A program made the translations under genes and the position numbers. A DNA stretch of 64,000 nt from Rhynchosporium graminicola (lineage: Eukaryota > Ascomycota > Leotiomycetes > Helotiales > Ploettnerulaceae), in NCBI GenBank assembly GCA_900074885.1, contig FJUW01000014.1, positions 910,095 to 974,094 of the forward strand, written 5' to 3'. Numbering within the stretch: position 1 is the first letter of the stretch; every line of letters starts with the position of its first letter. Below are positions 1 through 11,087 of the stretch, in pieces. The notes under the pieces were generated by a model, which saw only the letters and a program-made list of their open reading frames with translations, did no database searches and was not told where the DNA came from.

Positions 1-1174
1 GCATTCCCACTAAGACTGTATTCATTGTTCCGTGGTGTACATTTAAGATATTGCGCGCGAATCAGCCAACAAGGGTTCTAGAAGCCTACTTGAGGGCTCG
101 ATTCTACTTCGGGTGCTTGACCTGCCTCGTTCACATCGACTACAAAACAAGTCAACATTGAAAGCCGAGCCATATCCTCAAGAAGTCATCTCGCTACAGA
201 TGTACGACCAAAGCCAGCGCAATGAAGGCTCTGATTCATGTGACAAGGATTCTGCTCCTGACCAATTTCCCTCAAAGATCAAACCAACGATGCACTTGTA
301 ATGGCAGGCGAGGTGACGCCTAAGGCATTCAATCACTAACATATTTAGCAGACGCATTCTGGTACACTAGCGACATCATCATCGTTCACTTATCCATCAC
401 TCTTCTTTCGAGCCGACAGCTTTACGTGATTCCGAGGTTTCTTGTGCAGGTGATACCGATGTTGCTGTCAAGATGGACTTCTTCTATACTGCTTTCCTAG
501 AAAAGCATTCGTAGCGAGCTCTCCACATCGATGATCTAGAGTGGAAATAGGGTTGTTCGACTGAAAGGAGACCTGAATGCTTTCGCCACTTGGAAAGGCG
601 GATCCCGTATTGTGGCATTTACCTATGGCACCGACCATATTGTCACTAAGTAGGTACGCAGTAGGACAACGGCTCTCGATCCAAGATTTTCAATGCACAT
701 GATATGTGCGAGCCTACCACTCGGCACGGTAATCCATCTAGCAAGATTCATCTCACGATCAAGAGCCCTCATATGTATGAAATGGGCAAGATATCCTCAA
801 CTTCAATGACCCACGTCTTCAATACGATATCACTGGTTTCGCGCGTGGTATCGGGAGGTGTGTATTTCTGAACCAGTTGCAAGAAGTTGACCGGGTTGAC
901 CATTCGTGAGAGGGTGGTAGGAACTTGTAACACAACAAGCAAGACCTCATAGTGCCAATTTCTCAAGTGATTGCGTTTAGTTCCCAGCGGCATCCATCCC
1001 TCAACCCAAACCATAATTCTATCGTCAGGTTGCGAAATTTACATCGTCGGCTGAAGACCCATTTTGCCTGTGCTCAACATTCCGTGCGCTTTGGTCACAG
1101 CTCCGCAAATCCTATCACGATATCCATAGGGCAATGTCTTGATCAACCTATTGTATAGCGCTGGACAACGATAG
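1..1174. other. Intergenic stretch, no gene resolved
   Basis: No gene model could be supported here. Short open stretches occur on both strands, including one open from the left window edge to about 165 on the plus strand and one at 769-1014 on the minus strand. None joins through convincing splice sites to anything recognisable. The left edge could hold the tail of a gene starting outside the window. Confidence 0.4.
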
Positions 1175-1664
1175 TCAGAAGTCGTTCTTTGAAACGACAA
1201 GCGGCAAATGAGGATAACATACACAACATTGCCTAGTGCCGTCCTTAGGACAGGGTGGCGACCCTTTTGGACCGTCCACAGTGCCATCACACGTCCTGGC
1301 ATAGAGGAAAGGGCCTCCTTGAGCATCACGGCACTACATCGTAGGTTTAGCCATTTATTGTATCGAAGCAGTCAGATTGTCAAACAGCAGCGGAACTTAC
1401 GCAGTAAGTATGCATCTGTCAGGTAATCACAATTCAGCTACATGCACTCGTGTTTGAGAGAATTAATGGAAACTATACCCCGGCCTGTCAGGTAATTATA
1501 AAAGTCAGCTTGCTCTACCCGGAAAGGGACAGAATTTAAAGGAGCCATACATCTACTTCGCAAGACGAATAAGTGCCCGCAACGCCAGTAGTGCACCACT
1601 GATCACCTCCGGCAGCGGCTAACCACGAGAGAGACAGTATACTGCATAAGGTGATGGGCTTCAT
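1175..1664 (-). CDS. Small secreted cysteine-rich protein (95 aa, 3 exons)
   Basis: The product is predicted to be a secreted, disulfide-rich protein of unknown function, of the kind often treated as candidate effectors. I built the model by hand. Exons are 1664-1551, 1415-1401 and 1333-1175. Introns are 1550-1416 and 1400-1334; the second starts GTAAGT and ends TAG with a branch-like GCTAAAC. The frame stays open through all three exons and closes at TGA. Residues 1-18 form a signal peptide (MKPITLCSILSLSWLAAA). The mature part has nine cysteines, at residues 24, 35, 43, 44, 58, 71, 79, 80 and 82, including two CC pairs. Those exon-3 cysteines appear only when the introns are removed, which argues for a real gene. 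It is not a clear hydrophobin: the spacing and composition differ. The 15-nt middle exon and the non-consensus first donor (GTATGG) are the weak points. No family recognised. Confidence 0.5.
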
Positions 1665-4600
1665 TTTCGTTAACGATGATGAAGCGAGGTTTTGAGTATG
1701 GAAGGATTGGGAGAGAGGGCTTAGGGCGTCAAAGGGGGGGTTGCAGTATTTTAAATAGTCAGCTACCATATATACATTATGCGTAATCAAATCCACATGA
1801 ACTCTGTCTTTGACTCTATCCTCGGCTTTGATACTTCGAAACCCCTGTTCCACTCCCCTTCCCCCAGTTTAAACATTAAATCTCGAGACGTGGTAGGGCG
1901 CCAGATTTAACGTTTATTCGGGGGAATATACCAAGTAGTACTGTCCATATGGGTAGTGCGAGTGCTCCGTAAGGTATTTGGCAGCGCTTGGAGTGAAGTA
2001 CGTGCACGTGCCACATCTACGGGGGATGGCTGTCCCTGATCAACTTGTACCATGTACCGTTGGTAGATTTAACTTGCACCACCGCGAATTTTGAAAAGGG
2101 AAGTATGAGCACACCATGTAGTATTTCCAGTCACTCGTTGAAACAGGGCTGGTGCAAGTCTGCGTGTATTCGAGAATACATGGTGCAAGTTGATCAGTCT
2201 CAGCCATTACCGACCTAATGGATGGAGGGCTGGTAGGGATCCAGGGCACGACTACGACTGCTAAACAGCAGTGACGGCCGCGTCGGCGTTTTGGAGCCTC
2301 CGTAACACAATTTATATTGACTTTCTTAGCGGGCGTCGGCTTAAAATTGGGATAGCCCTGGGTAGAATCGCGAGTTTCGAGTCCGGTTCTTTCCCATGCA
2401 TCCCAGTTTCTCAAACACTTCCTTACTTCGTTATTTGGCATGCATCCCCAGCCAGATGTCCCCTAGCTGACCTCTGGCGGAGATAAACATTTGACTTCAT
2501 AAACCGCAGGCAACTTTTTGTGAGGTGATTGAACAATCCGAGCAGAGAGCTCTGCCCTACTCTGTAAAGGAGTGTCGGCAAGCTTCACTGTACAGCGGAA
2601 GACATACTGAGTATGCTCGAAACCACGTTCCGTTTAGCAGTTCTAGCAAATCTCCCCCAACAATCAGACCGATTTCAGATGCATGTTTGTAATAAGACAT
2701 GGTAAGGGTAATTTATCCCAACTATCTCGGTTGAAATCAATCAATGCCACAAGGGGGGGCCAGAACCACTGAAACCCCCCTTCCGTATGCAAAATAGTGT
2801 TTAAGGGAAAGGAATGCATAGGGAACAAGCGGTCCGAGTTTCAAGCACATGACTGCAATTGTGTAAGCTTTAAACTTCGACTTGAAGCTGACAATGTGTA
2901 CAATTCTCTTGGCAGTGTGTGGATTACATTTTTGACTTTCATTCTCGTCCATTCGTGGCATTTGAACTCGTGACGACGATTTGCCATTACCCAGGTGTGC
3001 AGAGACACAGGGAGGATAGCTCTTTAATCCTATTCCCTAGTATACTTGGAGTATTTCCAAGTTGAGAAATTAGTTCCACAGTCATTTTGGGGAAATTTTC
3101 CTGTTTGATTGGTCTGAACTCCCTGTATGGACTATACTACACTTCGAAATGAATTACGGGGGCTAGCAATATAAGAAGAAAACGAAATTTGCTACTAATA
3201 AAGTCAAATAGAGAGCATAAGAGATGTTATCTCGGAATAACTCGGAGAAAGCGAGTATGGAGTATGTGCGCAGCCTTATTTTCCCCGTAGTTCAAGTATT
3301 AGCAATAAAACTTTTTGGAGGCTGGAGCTGTTGCTTGTCGAAACCCTCAATTCTCTAACGTCTTAGAGCCTCGATCACGAGCTCAAACCCGATTTTTTAC
3401 AACGGCGAGGGTGGCTGTGGGAGGTTGGAGAGAGGCTTGGCCCTGCCTGGAGTGAGAAAGAAGAGCTAGCTCATTTATCGAAAGAACACCCCCAGAAGCA
3501 CCCTCACGAGACCTGGTATTCACTAAGTATCCCTCTTAATACTAAACCTCCTCTCAGCTTGATCTTGAATCTGACACCTTCACCACAGCTTGTACTTAAT
3601 ATTATTAATAGATGGGTTACCTTTGATTGCGTTCTCACTTTTACCCAGTGAAAGCATATGTCCTGCCAAAATTTCCTCACTGAAAAACCATTCTGAAACC
3701 GGAAATATCTAAAAGTAGCAGATAGATCGGCAACTCTTAATAAATCTGATTCGAAAGTCGATACTCTTACTAAATTCAAATTACTCTACTTATATATCAA
3801 ATTTAAATGTACTAAAGTAGTACTTTTCTGTTAGGTCGAAATTCTACGTTTTGCAGGTAGATTTCGCTGGACTTTCTACTTTCATAGACTGTAAGAGCGC
3901 AACAAAAAGGGAACAGGCCACTATCACTCATGCATAGAAACTCCACCAAATCTAAGGCGACTGGTTAGTGACTAGATAATTCGTGCTTGTAGTAAATACC
4001 TGACCCTGATAAACCGTTGTAATTATGACGCAGACATCACGGAATGACCTTCGACCCTTACAGCCTATCACATCAAGCCAAGAGTAAGAAAAGGTTGATG
4101 CAAGGCTCCCCAGTTATTGTAAGCCACTTGACTCGTCAGAGTACGGCGTATGCCCTGCGTCTATCTATTATACCTCATCTGAGGATCAAACGAAGTATCG
4201 AATGCAATATCGAAGTCTTATTTTGCAAGTAGTTCGGACTTCAGCGCGTCGGAGCTACACCTTTTGGACTAGCTTCCTCCGTAGGCTCTGAACCTGACAG
4301 AGCTTACATACATCAAGGGTCGATTCTAACCAAATATCTTCTGGAATCCCACTGTGGACAGGCTCTCACCAACGGAGAGAGCGAGTATGTGTCGATCACT
4401 TAGTAGCTATCGCCAAAAGTTAGATTTTTTTTGCAGGGTCCATGACCTTCCCGTCGTATTTCTTAGGTTCTAGTAGGGTAGAGAGATCGGTAAGGGTATC
4501 AATCTATCGCTTCAAAGGAAGATCAAAAGGCTGGATATTACGGTATGAACACGTCAGATTTAAGTTATGCCTATATCTAAGCTTCACTTGATAAATACTC

Positions 4601-5115
4601 TTCTGGCAATCAAAGCTACCTTCAGCTGTACGAACAGCTTTAATAATAGATTTAGTGATTGCGTAGAGTTTACCCTTTCGAGCTGACAACCAAGCTCTAG
4701 AGTTATGTTTTACCAAATTCCAATGCACTGCACAATTACTCGATCTCGTCGAGGGTTTAAGCCTGCTACCAATGAGATATAGGGCCACATTCAAATGGTG
4801 TTTCCTGTAAATCCACTATAAAGGTAGGTTCACACCTGTGGAGAAAGCGAGTATGGCATGATCAACTCTGAAACGTTCTGATTAACCCTGTGGGGGCAGT
4901 CAGCAGAACTGCACGGAACAAGGAACATAGGGTGGTGACGGTGGTCTCGCTAGCAATGTCTCCATTGTCTTCAATGAAAATATAAGTAGCGAGCCTTCCT
5001 CCCCTCTCCTTAAAAGAATACTTAAAAGAATACTTAAAAGAACATACGCTCTTTCTACGCAACTCTAGCACCTACGCCGACAGAGCTAGCAACGTATTCC
5101 TACAAACCATCCGTA
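1665..5115. other. Gene-poor stretch with repeat fragments
   Basis: No supportable gene was found. The stretch holds an inverted-repeat element (2026-2207) and two copies of a 16-base motif, with a third just upstream of the gene at 5116. Open stretches at 3504-3779 and 4504-4794 on the minus strand have no recognisable domain and could be relics of mobile DNA. A threefold tandem of TTAAAAGAATAC lies near 5009-5043. Confidence 0.4.
2026..2207. repeat. 182-bp inverted-repeat element (MITE-like)
   Basis: The arms 2026-2056 and 2177-2207 are inverted copies, 27 of 31 bases identical, sharing CTGATCAACTTG and ACCATGTA. The interior holds further copies of GGTGCAAGT. No target-site duplication is obvious, so a small non-autonomous DNA transposon is only one reading; a hairpin-forming intergenic element is another. 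Confidence 0.4.
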
Positions 5116-5420
5116 ATGCAAATCAAAAACGTCTTCCTGGTTTTGGCGCTGGGGGTCAGTTCCATCGCAGCCCAAGCCGGAGACCAACCTCGTAAGTATA
5201 TGGACATTCCTCCACTCCGGACCCAACGTGCAGCATACTAAGGGAAATCGTAGAACTTCAACCTCGGCAACTGGACGTTGATGCATGCAATGATTGTCAG
5301 CAGAGGTGCCGAAATGATCGGGGTAAACAATCTCCATCCTGGCTTATGGGTTGCTACGATGGATGCAGAAGGCTGGGCGTACACGGTGTAGGACCTTGTT
5401 TGCCTAAGGGCGGGAGCTAG
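5116..5420 (+). CDS. Small secreted six-cysteine protein (80 aa, 2 exons)
   Basis: The product is predicted to be a small extracellular protein stabilised by three disulfides; its function is unknown. Exon 1 is 5116-5191 and exon 2 is 5254-5420. The 62-nt intron has a textbook GTAAGT donor, a CATACTAAG branch region and a TAG acceptor. Residues 1-21 form a typical signal peptide (MQIKNVFLVLALGVSSIAAQA). The mature part carries six cysteines, at residues 37, 40, 44, 59, 63 and 74, in the pattern C-x2-C-x3-C-x14-C-x3-C-x10-C. All of them are in exon 2 and in frame with the signal peptide. A residue pair QP-R before the Cys core could be a propeptide junction. No family was recognised; it fits the general class of fungal small secreted Cys-rich proteins. 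An exact 21-base copy of the start of the gene lies just after its stop codon. Confidence 0.7.
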
Positions 5421-6038
5421 GACGTAAATCAAAAACGTCTTCCTGGGCGAGCAAGTTTTCCTACTCGGCAGAGCATGTTCGACAAATTCTGACAACTTGT
5501 TCAGTGATGTCGCAGATAGATCTCATAGAGCCCCAATATACCTTTAAGATGCCTGAAGTGTCTTGATCTTCATCAAAGGCTACCCAATAATGTGACGAAT
5601 TTGCAAAGGTTTAATTATAAACGTGTCGTCAAATTATTCATTCCGTAAACAGTTTGACTGCTCATTATTCAGCTCGATTTGAGTTCTCCAGTGATTCATA
5701 TCCAAACAGTGTATCTTTCGGCATCTCGTACAGAGTAGCGACTGCGTGTTTTATAGTTATATAGTATCAAAATTGTTGTAGAAGTTGTAGTGATGCCTCG
5801 AAGACCTTGAAGATTGTAGCGTGGTCCGACAATTTTCGATTTTCAATTTTTAGGGTACGATAGTCTGCGACCAAACTAAAAGCGATTCAATTCATAAAGG
5901 GAGGTCCTCCTAAGAGAGCAGCCGCGATCTCCCTAGGTATACGACAAGAAGATGCCGTGTAGTCGCGTAGTCACCCGATACTCTTACCAGGTGGAATCAT
6001 GCCGACAGTCATCTTTTGCGGGAGGAAAACACGACAAA
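5421..6038. other. Intergenic, AT-leaning
   Basis: The only notable item is the 21-base repeat of the upstream gene's 5' coding end at 5426-5446. Otherwise nothing is recognised. Confidence 0.4.
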
Positions 6039-7210
6039 TCAAGTCGGCATAACAAGTCGTATATTGTGCTTTATAAAACCGACGACGCCTCGAAGAACCA
6101 AAGGTAACCTAGTATAAGCATTTCCACAGGAGTAATAAGTAGCAGAGATTACTGCACCGGCAGTGGGAGGATTATTAGGAGCCTCAAGAGGAGGTAAGAA
6201 AGGAAGAGGAAGATGGGAAAGATGAGAAGGAGGGAATAAGTAAGGAGTGCCTTGAAAAAAGGCTTGAAAAGCTGGAGCCGTATTTCTGCTCTTCACGTAA
6301 TCAAAAGAGGTCTTCGGATGAGTTCGGTACCTGCTTTGTGTACAACAAATGTAAGAGAAAGAAATGAAAGAGCTAATAAAAAGTCGGAAATGATATAAAA
6401 TGCTTTTTACCTTGATAATTGGTACATGAGGTCTAAGAAATTGACCGGATCCCTGCGTAGGGCCGTCAGATCAATAGGCCAGGGAAGCAATTCAGAGACT
6501 GCTGCGATGTCGTTGACCCGGAAGCACAGCGCAGGTCGCCGAAAGAATATCGTTGGCCAAATACAAATAGACCGAGATGGAACTTTGAAGTATAGCACTG
6601 CCGAATTTCGCAATCTATAAGCACCACCTCACGCTCAGCACTTCATCAGCTCTAGATCCTCAATCGTGCCATTTCTGAGTTAGACGAATAAAAACCCCAT
6701 ACAAAACACAATGTACTGCTTTTGTCGACCTGGAAGTCCGGTTTTGCTAAGCGGTGATCATAATAAAAGGACTGTGATCTTCGAAACAGGATTCTTACTC
6801 TCATGGAAACGAGAATTAGATCAAACAGCACTGTATTCACATCATTCGCCACTTTTGCTGAAGGTAGTAACAGCGAAGTTTTAGCCATAAAAGCGATGCT
6901 TAAGACAATAAGAAGCGTGACTCCAGCAATGGCCGCGAAGATGGCTCTGGTGAGCGTGACGCTCAAGAACACCTTGGTTCTGGAAATCCTTGCGGAGAGA
7001 ACGTTGAGAAAGATCAGTACCGTATGTCCATCATTGACGGAGAACTGGTTCCCCTCTTATGATAGGAACTTACCTGCCACAAGTTACGACCGGTAGAGAC
7101 GAGCTAAGCCTGAGGCATCTGATCTGCAGCCGTTTGTTCGTCGTTCCGATGAAGGTGAGTTGGAAGATATTGACTGAAAGAATATCTAATCGAGCATATG
7201 GAAGAAGCAT
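6039..7210 (-). other. Unresolved spliced-looking region
   Basis: Several minus-strand open stretches look joined by real splice signals, but no single model fits. ATG at 7210 opens an exon to 7074 with a GTAAGT donor; CAAG acceptance at 6988 continues in frame through a hydrophobic stretch (AIFAAIAGVTLLIVLSIAF, likely a membrane segment) to 6799. Downstream, an open stretch ending near 6400 joins in frame through an intron of about 80 nt to a Pro-rich open stretch ending at 6039. The phases between the 6799 donor and the next exon do not match, so these may be two genes, a broken gene or chance. No family is recognised. Confidence 0.22.
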
Positions 7211-8220
7211 AGTTCAGAGATAGGTAGTATGATGAAGATTGCACGGAGGATTATGAGAAATACGAGGCTCACACGTAGCTTGAGGACAGTCGATCTGCTT
7301 CAGAAAATCACGAAATGATTCGACGACGAGCAGTATGAGGCAAGCTTTGGTATGAGTGAAATTCGGCTCTTATGGCTGAAGAGCACAAAGATTGAATGTA
7401 TCTCACACCCGCAGTGATTTTTAACGGCTTGCTTTGTCCCTCAAGTAGTGCTGTTGAAGAACAGGTCTTTTGAGGCTTCGGACTTGAGCTCATTACTTTA
7501 TCAGAAAAATATAGGTAGAGTAACGAGGGCTGGAACTTCGAGCTATCAAGTAACATAGCAGCTTGTATGTGTATGAATTCGTGAATTGTGCCCACGCCCA
7601 ACAACCAAAGTCGATTATCTCGCTGGTTTATTACACAGCTCTTGCCATGGAGCTAGCAATAAAATACTAGAATCTATAGAGGCGGTCCGGGACGAATTCC
7701 GATCAAGCAGAATGGAATAGATAGAATGCCTCAGTGTCACTAGGCACCAGCTTGCAGATGAAACATCAAGATAGCAATGACAAGCTACTATCATTTCCAC
7801 CACCTCGTCTCTAACTCTGTGCCTAAACCCAAAAAACGACTCCTCAAAATCATGAAGTGGTGCTACCTGCCGTTGAAAAGGATATGCCCCAGAGACAGAA
7901 GTCCTCAATCGAACAATTTGCAGCGCCAAAGATCTCGACATCAAAATCAAAATGCGATCTGAATACCTCTGATCAACAGCAATCAACACTTGACGCCGTC
8001 CTCGCATTGGTTGGTTCAGCTATGGCTTCCAAAACCAAGGAAAACAAAATGTGCTCGCGCACCTACCCAAAAGCAGGCAAGAAAAAGAAAAGCCGTCAAA
8101 TTCAAGAAAGAAGATCGATTGTCAAAGCATCAGTGATCTCACGGACATATCAAACCGCAGTCGCATACATTTCTGGACCTAAGCTGTAGTAGATCACGCT
8201 ACTCTCCCACGCAAAACAGA
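7211..8220. other. Intergenic with open stretches on both strands
   Basis: A 130-codon minus-strand open stretch (7615-8007) overlaps a 110-codon plus-strand one (7857-8189), the latter Lys- and Ser-rich in composition. Neither has a recognisable domain, and at most one can be real. I leave both uncalled. Confidence 0.3.
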
Positions 8221-9815
8221 CAGCACACACCGAAGAAATCGTCAATACAGCAAACAGACAGCCACGAAAATCATCAAGGAAAGCCACAGCCAAAGCTCAA
8301 ACAATCAACCAATCAATCAATCATAACTCAATGGGAAGCAAAGCAAAGCAGAGCAAGAACCCACCTTTCAAAACATCAATTCCGTCTTCTTCTGCACAAA
8401 TCCTTCTTTCCTTTCCTTTCCTTTCCCTTCCCTTCCCGAGAAAAAGCAAAGGATAATAAATCATGATATCACTCTCCTAGTACGACCAGCAATACCCTCC
8501 ACCTTCCACCTTCCCCGTCACAAAAACAAAAAATCTAGAATACCATGGACTCAGGCACCAGCTCAAGCTCAAGCGGACACTTACCAATCTTCCGTTCCGT
8601 TCCGGCTCAACACAACTCAACACACGTCCTGCTCCTACCAGGCCGTCTTTGATTACCTTACCTACAAAGCCGCCAACCCTCAAGCCCTAAAACTCCAAGG
8701 TCTTTCCCATCCTTCTACATCAACACTTAGCAGTATTTAACAAACTACCACCGCGCGACCTAGAATGGTGTTTGTTTCGGCTAGTTTATCCGCTAAAGAA
8801 ACGGCTCGGCGTCCACCTTCCCTAAGGTAAGGTAGCGTGTGTCTACCCACCTACCCACTAGACTCGCGCCATGCAGGTACCAAGCCTCTTTCTTTCTTTC
8901 TTTGTTTTTCTTTCTTTCCTTTTCCGAGAACAAGGTGCACATACACGTACACGTACACGCAGACAGACCGACGCGCAAGCAAGCATATGCAAATCTCGCG
9001 TCCAACCATCCATCTATCTATTTCCGTATCGATCTCTCCAAAATCTCGTTTTCTCACTCGGTCTGTAAGTAGGAATATCCATGTTCACCGCCACTATTCT
9101 TATCCCTCTATATGTAACTTTGTACTGTATTGCATTGCTTACTCGCTCGCTTGGCGATTTCAGAAAGGCATCTCTCCACCTAGGTATGGAAGGAAAGACA
9201 CAAAGACCATCCATCTACCCCAAACGAGATGAGCCAAGGCCACATCATGAAACCACATCCTCCGATCCCACGTAGCTTCCCTAAATTAACATTTCCTTCC
9301 GCATGTATCGAGCTTGAAGCTTGAAAAGAGAGTTTTAATCTCCACGAAAAAGAGACGGACTAGGGCAAGGCAGGGCAAGCCACGCCAGGCCACGCCAGGA
9401 CGTACTGTAGTGCGGCTCCGGGACCAGAGATCAGACTTAACTTTAGCTCCACCTTTGCTTTGCTTTACTTTCTTTCCGTTCGTATGACTTGACTCGACTC
9501 AACTTGTCTCAGGTCCTCACTCTGTGTACCAAATGAAAACTTAAGCATAGTATAGTACCCGCTTCCGAAATACAGATGGTTGTGCAGCGCGCTGTCCATC
9601 CATGCATCCAATCTCATCCATGTTATTTCATCTATCTCGTCTCATCCATCTCATCCATCTCATCCAAAGGCCTGAACCTGCCGTCCGTCCGTCCGTTCAT
9701 TCATTCATTCGTTGCATTCGTCCATACGTTCGTCGTCAGAACCTACTTTTGCAAAATCACACATGAGTGCGTGTGTGCGTGCGTGCGTGCGTGGAAGTTT
9801 TTCCATCGAAAGACT

Positions 9816-9850
9816 CCCATCCCATCCCATCCCATCCCATCCCATCCCAT
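9816..9850. repeat. (CCCAT)7 microsatellite
   Basis: Seven perfect tandem copies of CCCAT, followed by imperfect CCAAT/CCATT units. Confidence 0.9.
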
Positions 9851-10100
9851 CCAATCCATTCCATTCCTCAACCTCAACCACCCATCCACCCATCCACCCA
9901 TCAACAGCAATACACAAGAACCAAACCATCATCAGAACCCCAGCTCTTCCATAATTCGCACACGCCCGCCTCACTTCCCAGCTACTCCATCCTTCATCCT
10001 TCCCCCCCTTCCCCCCCCCAATTCCCAAAACCTTCCTTCCTCTCTATGAATCTATCTAATCCATCAATCACTCTATCTACCAATCAGTAAAAATCCTACC

Positions 10101-10136
10101 TATCTATCTACCTATCTATCTATCTATCTATCTATC
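10101..10136. repeat. (TATC)n microsatellite
   Basis: Near-perfect four-base repeat TATC with a single CC interruption. Confidence 0.9.
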
Positions 10137-11087
10137 AGTAAAATCCAATCCCAATCCCAACCCTGCGGCCGTGACCTCCCTTCCTCCCTCCCTCCCTTCC
10201 TACCTTCCTACCCACCACCTCCCCATCCAGTTCAAATCCAAAGCCATGACTTGCCTGTTTCCCAAAAACAAAAAAAAAAAAAACATCTCCACATATAACA
10301 GCATACAGTCACATGACTCGCTCCAGCTCCAGCTCCTTGCTCCAGCTCCAAGGAGGTGGGCACGTGCACATGCACGTGCTTGCTGCACTGCACTTCACTT
10401 CATCTCAAGCCTAGAGGGAGGTAGGTCATGCACGTCTTCGGCAGGATGAAATGCAGTCATACAGAGCCAGGTTTTCGGTTTTACGAGTCGGAAGTTTATC
10501 TCGTCGAGGTCCATCTGAAGAAGGCGCGAGTTGAGGAGATTGGACGAGCTGTGCTGAGACGAGAGAAAGAGAGAGAGAGAGAGAGACACGACTTGCTGAC
10601 TTGAGACCGTTCCAGGCACTTGTCGTCGAGATCCACGGCGAAAGAATTGATCACGACCAAATGTACCACAAAAGGTCAGAACGGGAGTGTAAAGCAATCA
10701 GGCATTTGTTAAATTGTATTCATTGTGCAATTCAGCTCAGCCATCTCAAATTATTCAGACATTAAGTTCGTCCATCCATCCCAACCGGCCAACCCCCAAC
10801 CTATTAGATACTCCACTCATCCACCACCAGGGAACCACCAATGCAATTTTCCAGTCCCCAAAGACATACAAAATCAAAAACAAAAATACGAAGCAATCCG
10901 CCACCCTCAGGGCGCCAAATGATGCGTATAAACATTCCTCATCCAAACAAAATCTGTCCCATATGCAAATTGTGAAAGGGTTGTCGTACTGTAATAATGG
11001 CCGATGAAAATGAGTCCCTGCTTTCCCTACTCGAAGTTCGATTAAAGAATTGAAGATTTTGTCGAGGTTCTAAGGGGTGCCTCAAAT

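Larger units (their letters stand above)
8221..11087. other. Microsatellite-rich intergenic region
   Basis: Nearly 3 kb hold no supportable gene. The sequence is a run of simple repeats: CTTT and CCTT tracts near 8400-8440 and 8880-8930, ACGTAC repeats near 8950, CATC tracts near 9600-9665, TGCG repeats at 9766-9793, CCCAT at 9816-9850, CATCCAC near 9880-9905, TATC at 10101-10136, and GA at about 10566-10585. Open reading frames here are by-products of these repeats. It lies downstream of the convergent PIR-type gene. Confidence 0.6.

Noticed and set aside
2040..2441. 133-codon minus-strand open stretch with several cysteines
   Set aside because: Most of its C-terminal half lies inside the 182-bp inverted-repeat element, there is no signal peptide, and no splice partner was found.
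9576..10090. Overlapping frames of 80-157 codons rich in His, Pro, Ser
   Set aside because: They are translations of CATC, CCCAT and TATC microsatellites in several frames and both strands.
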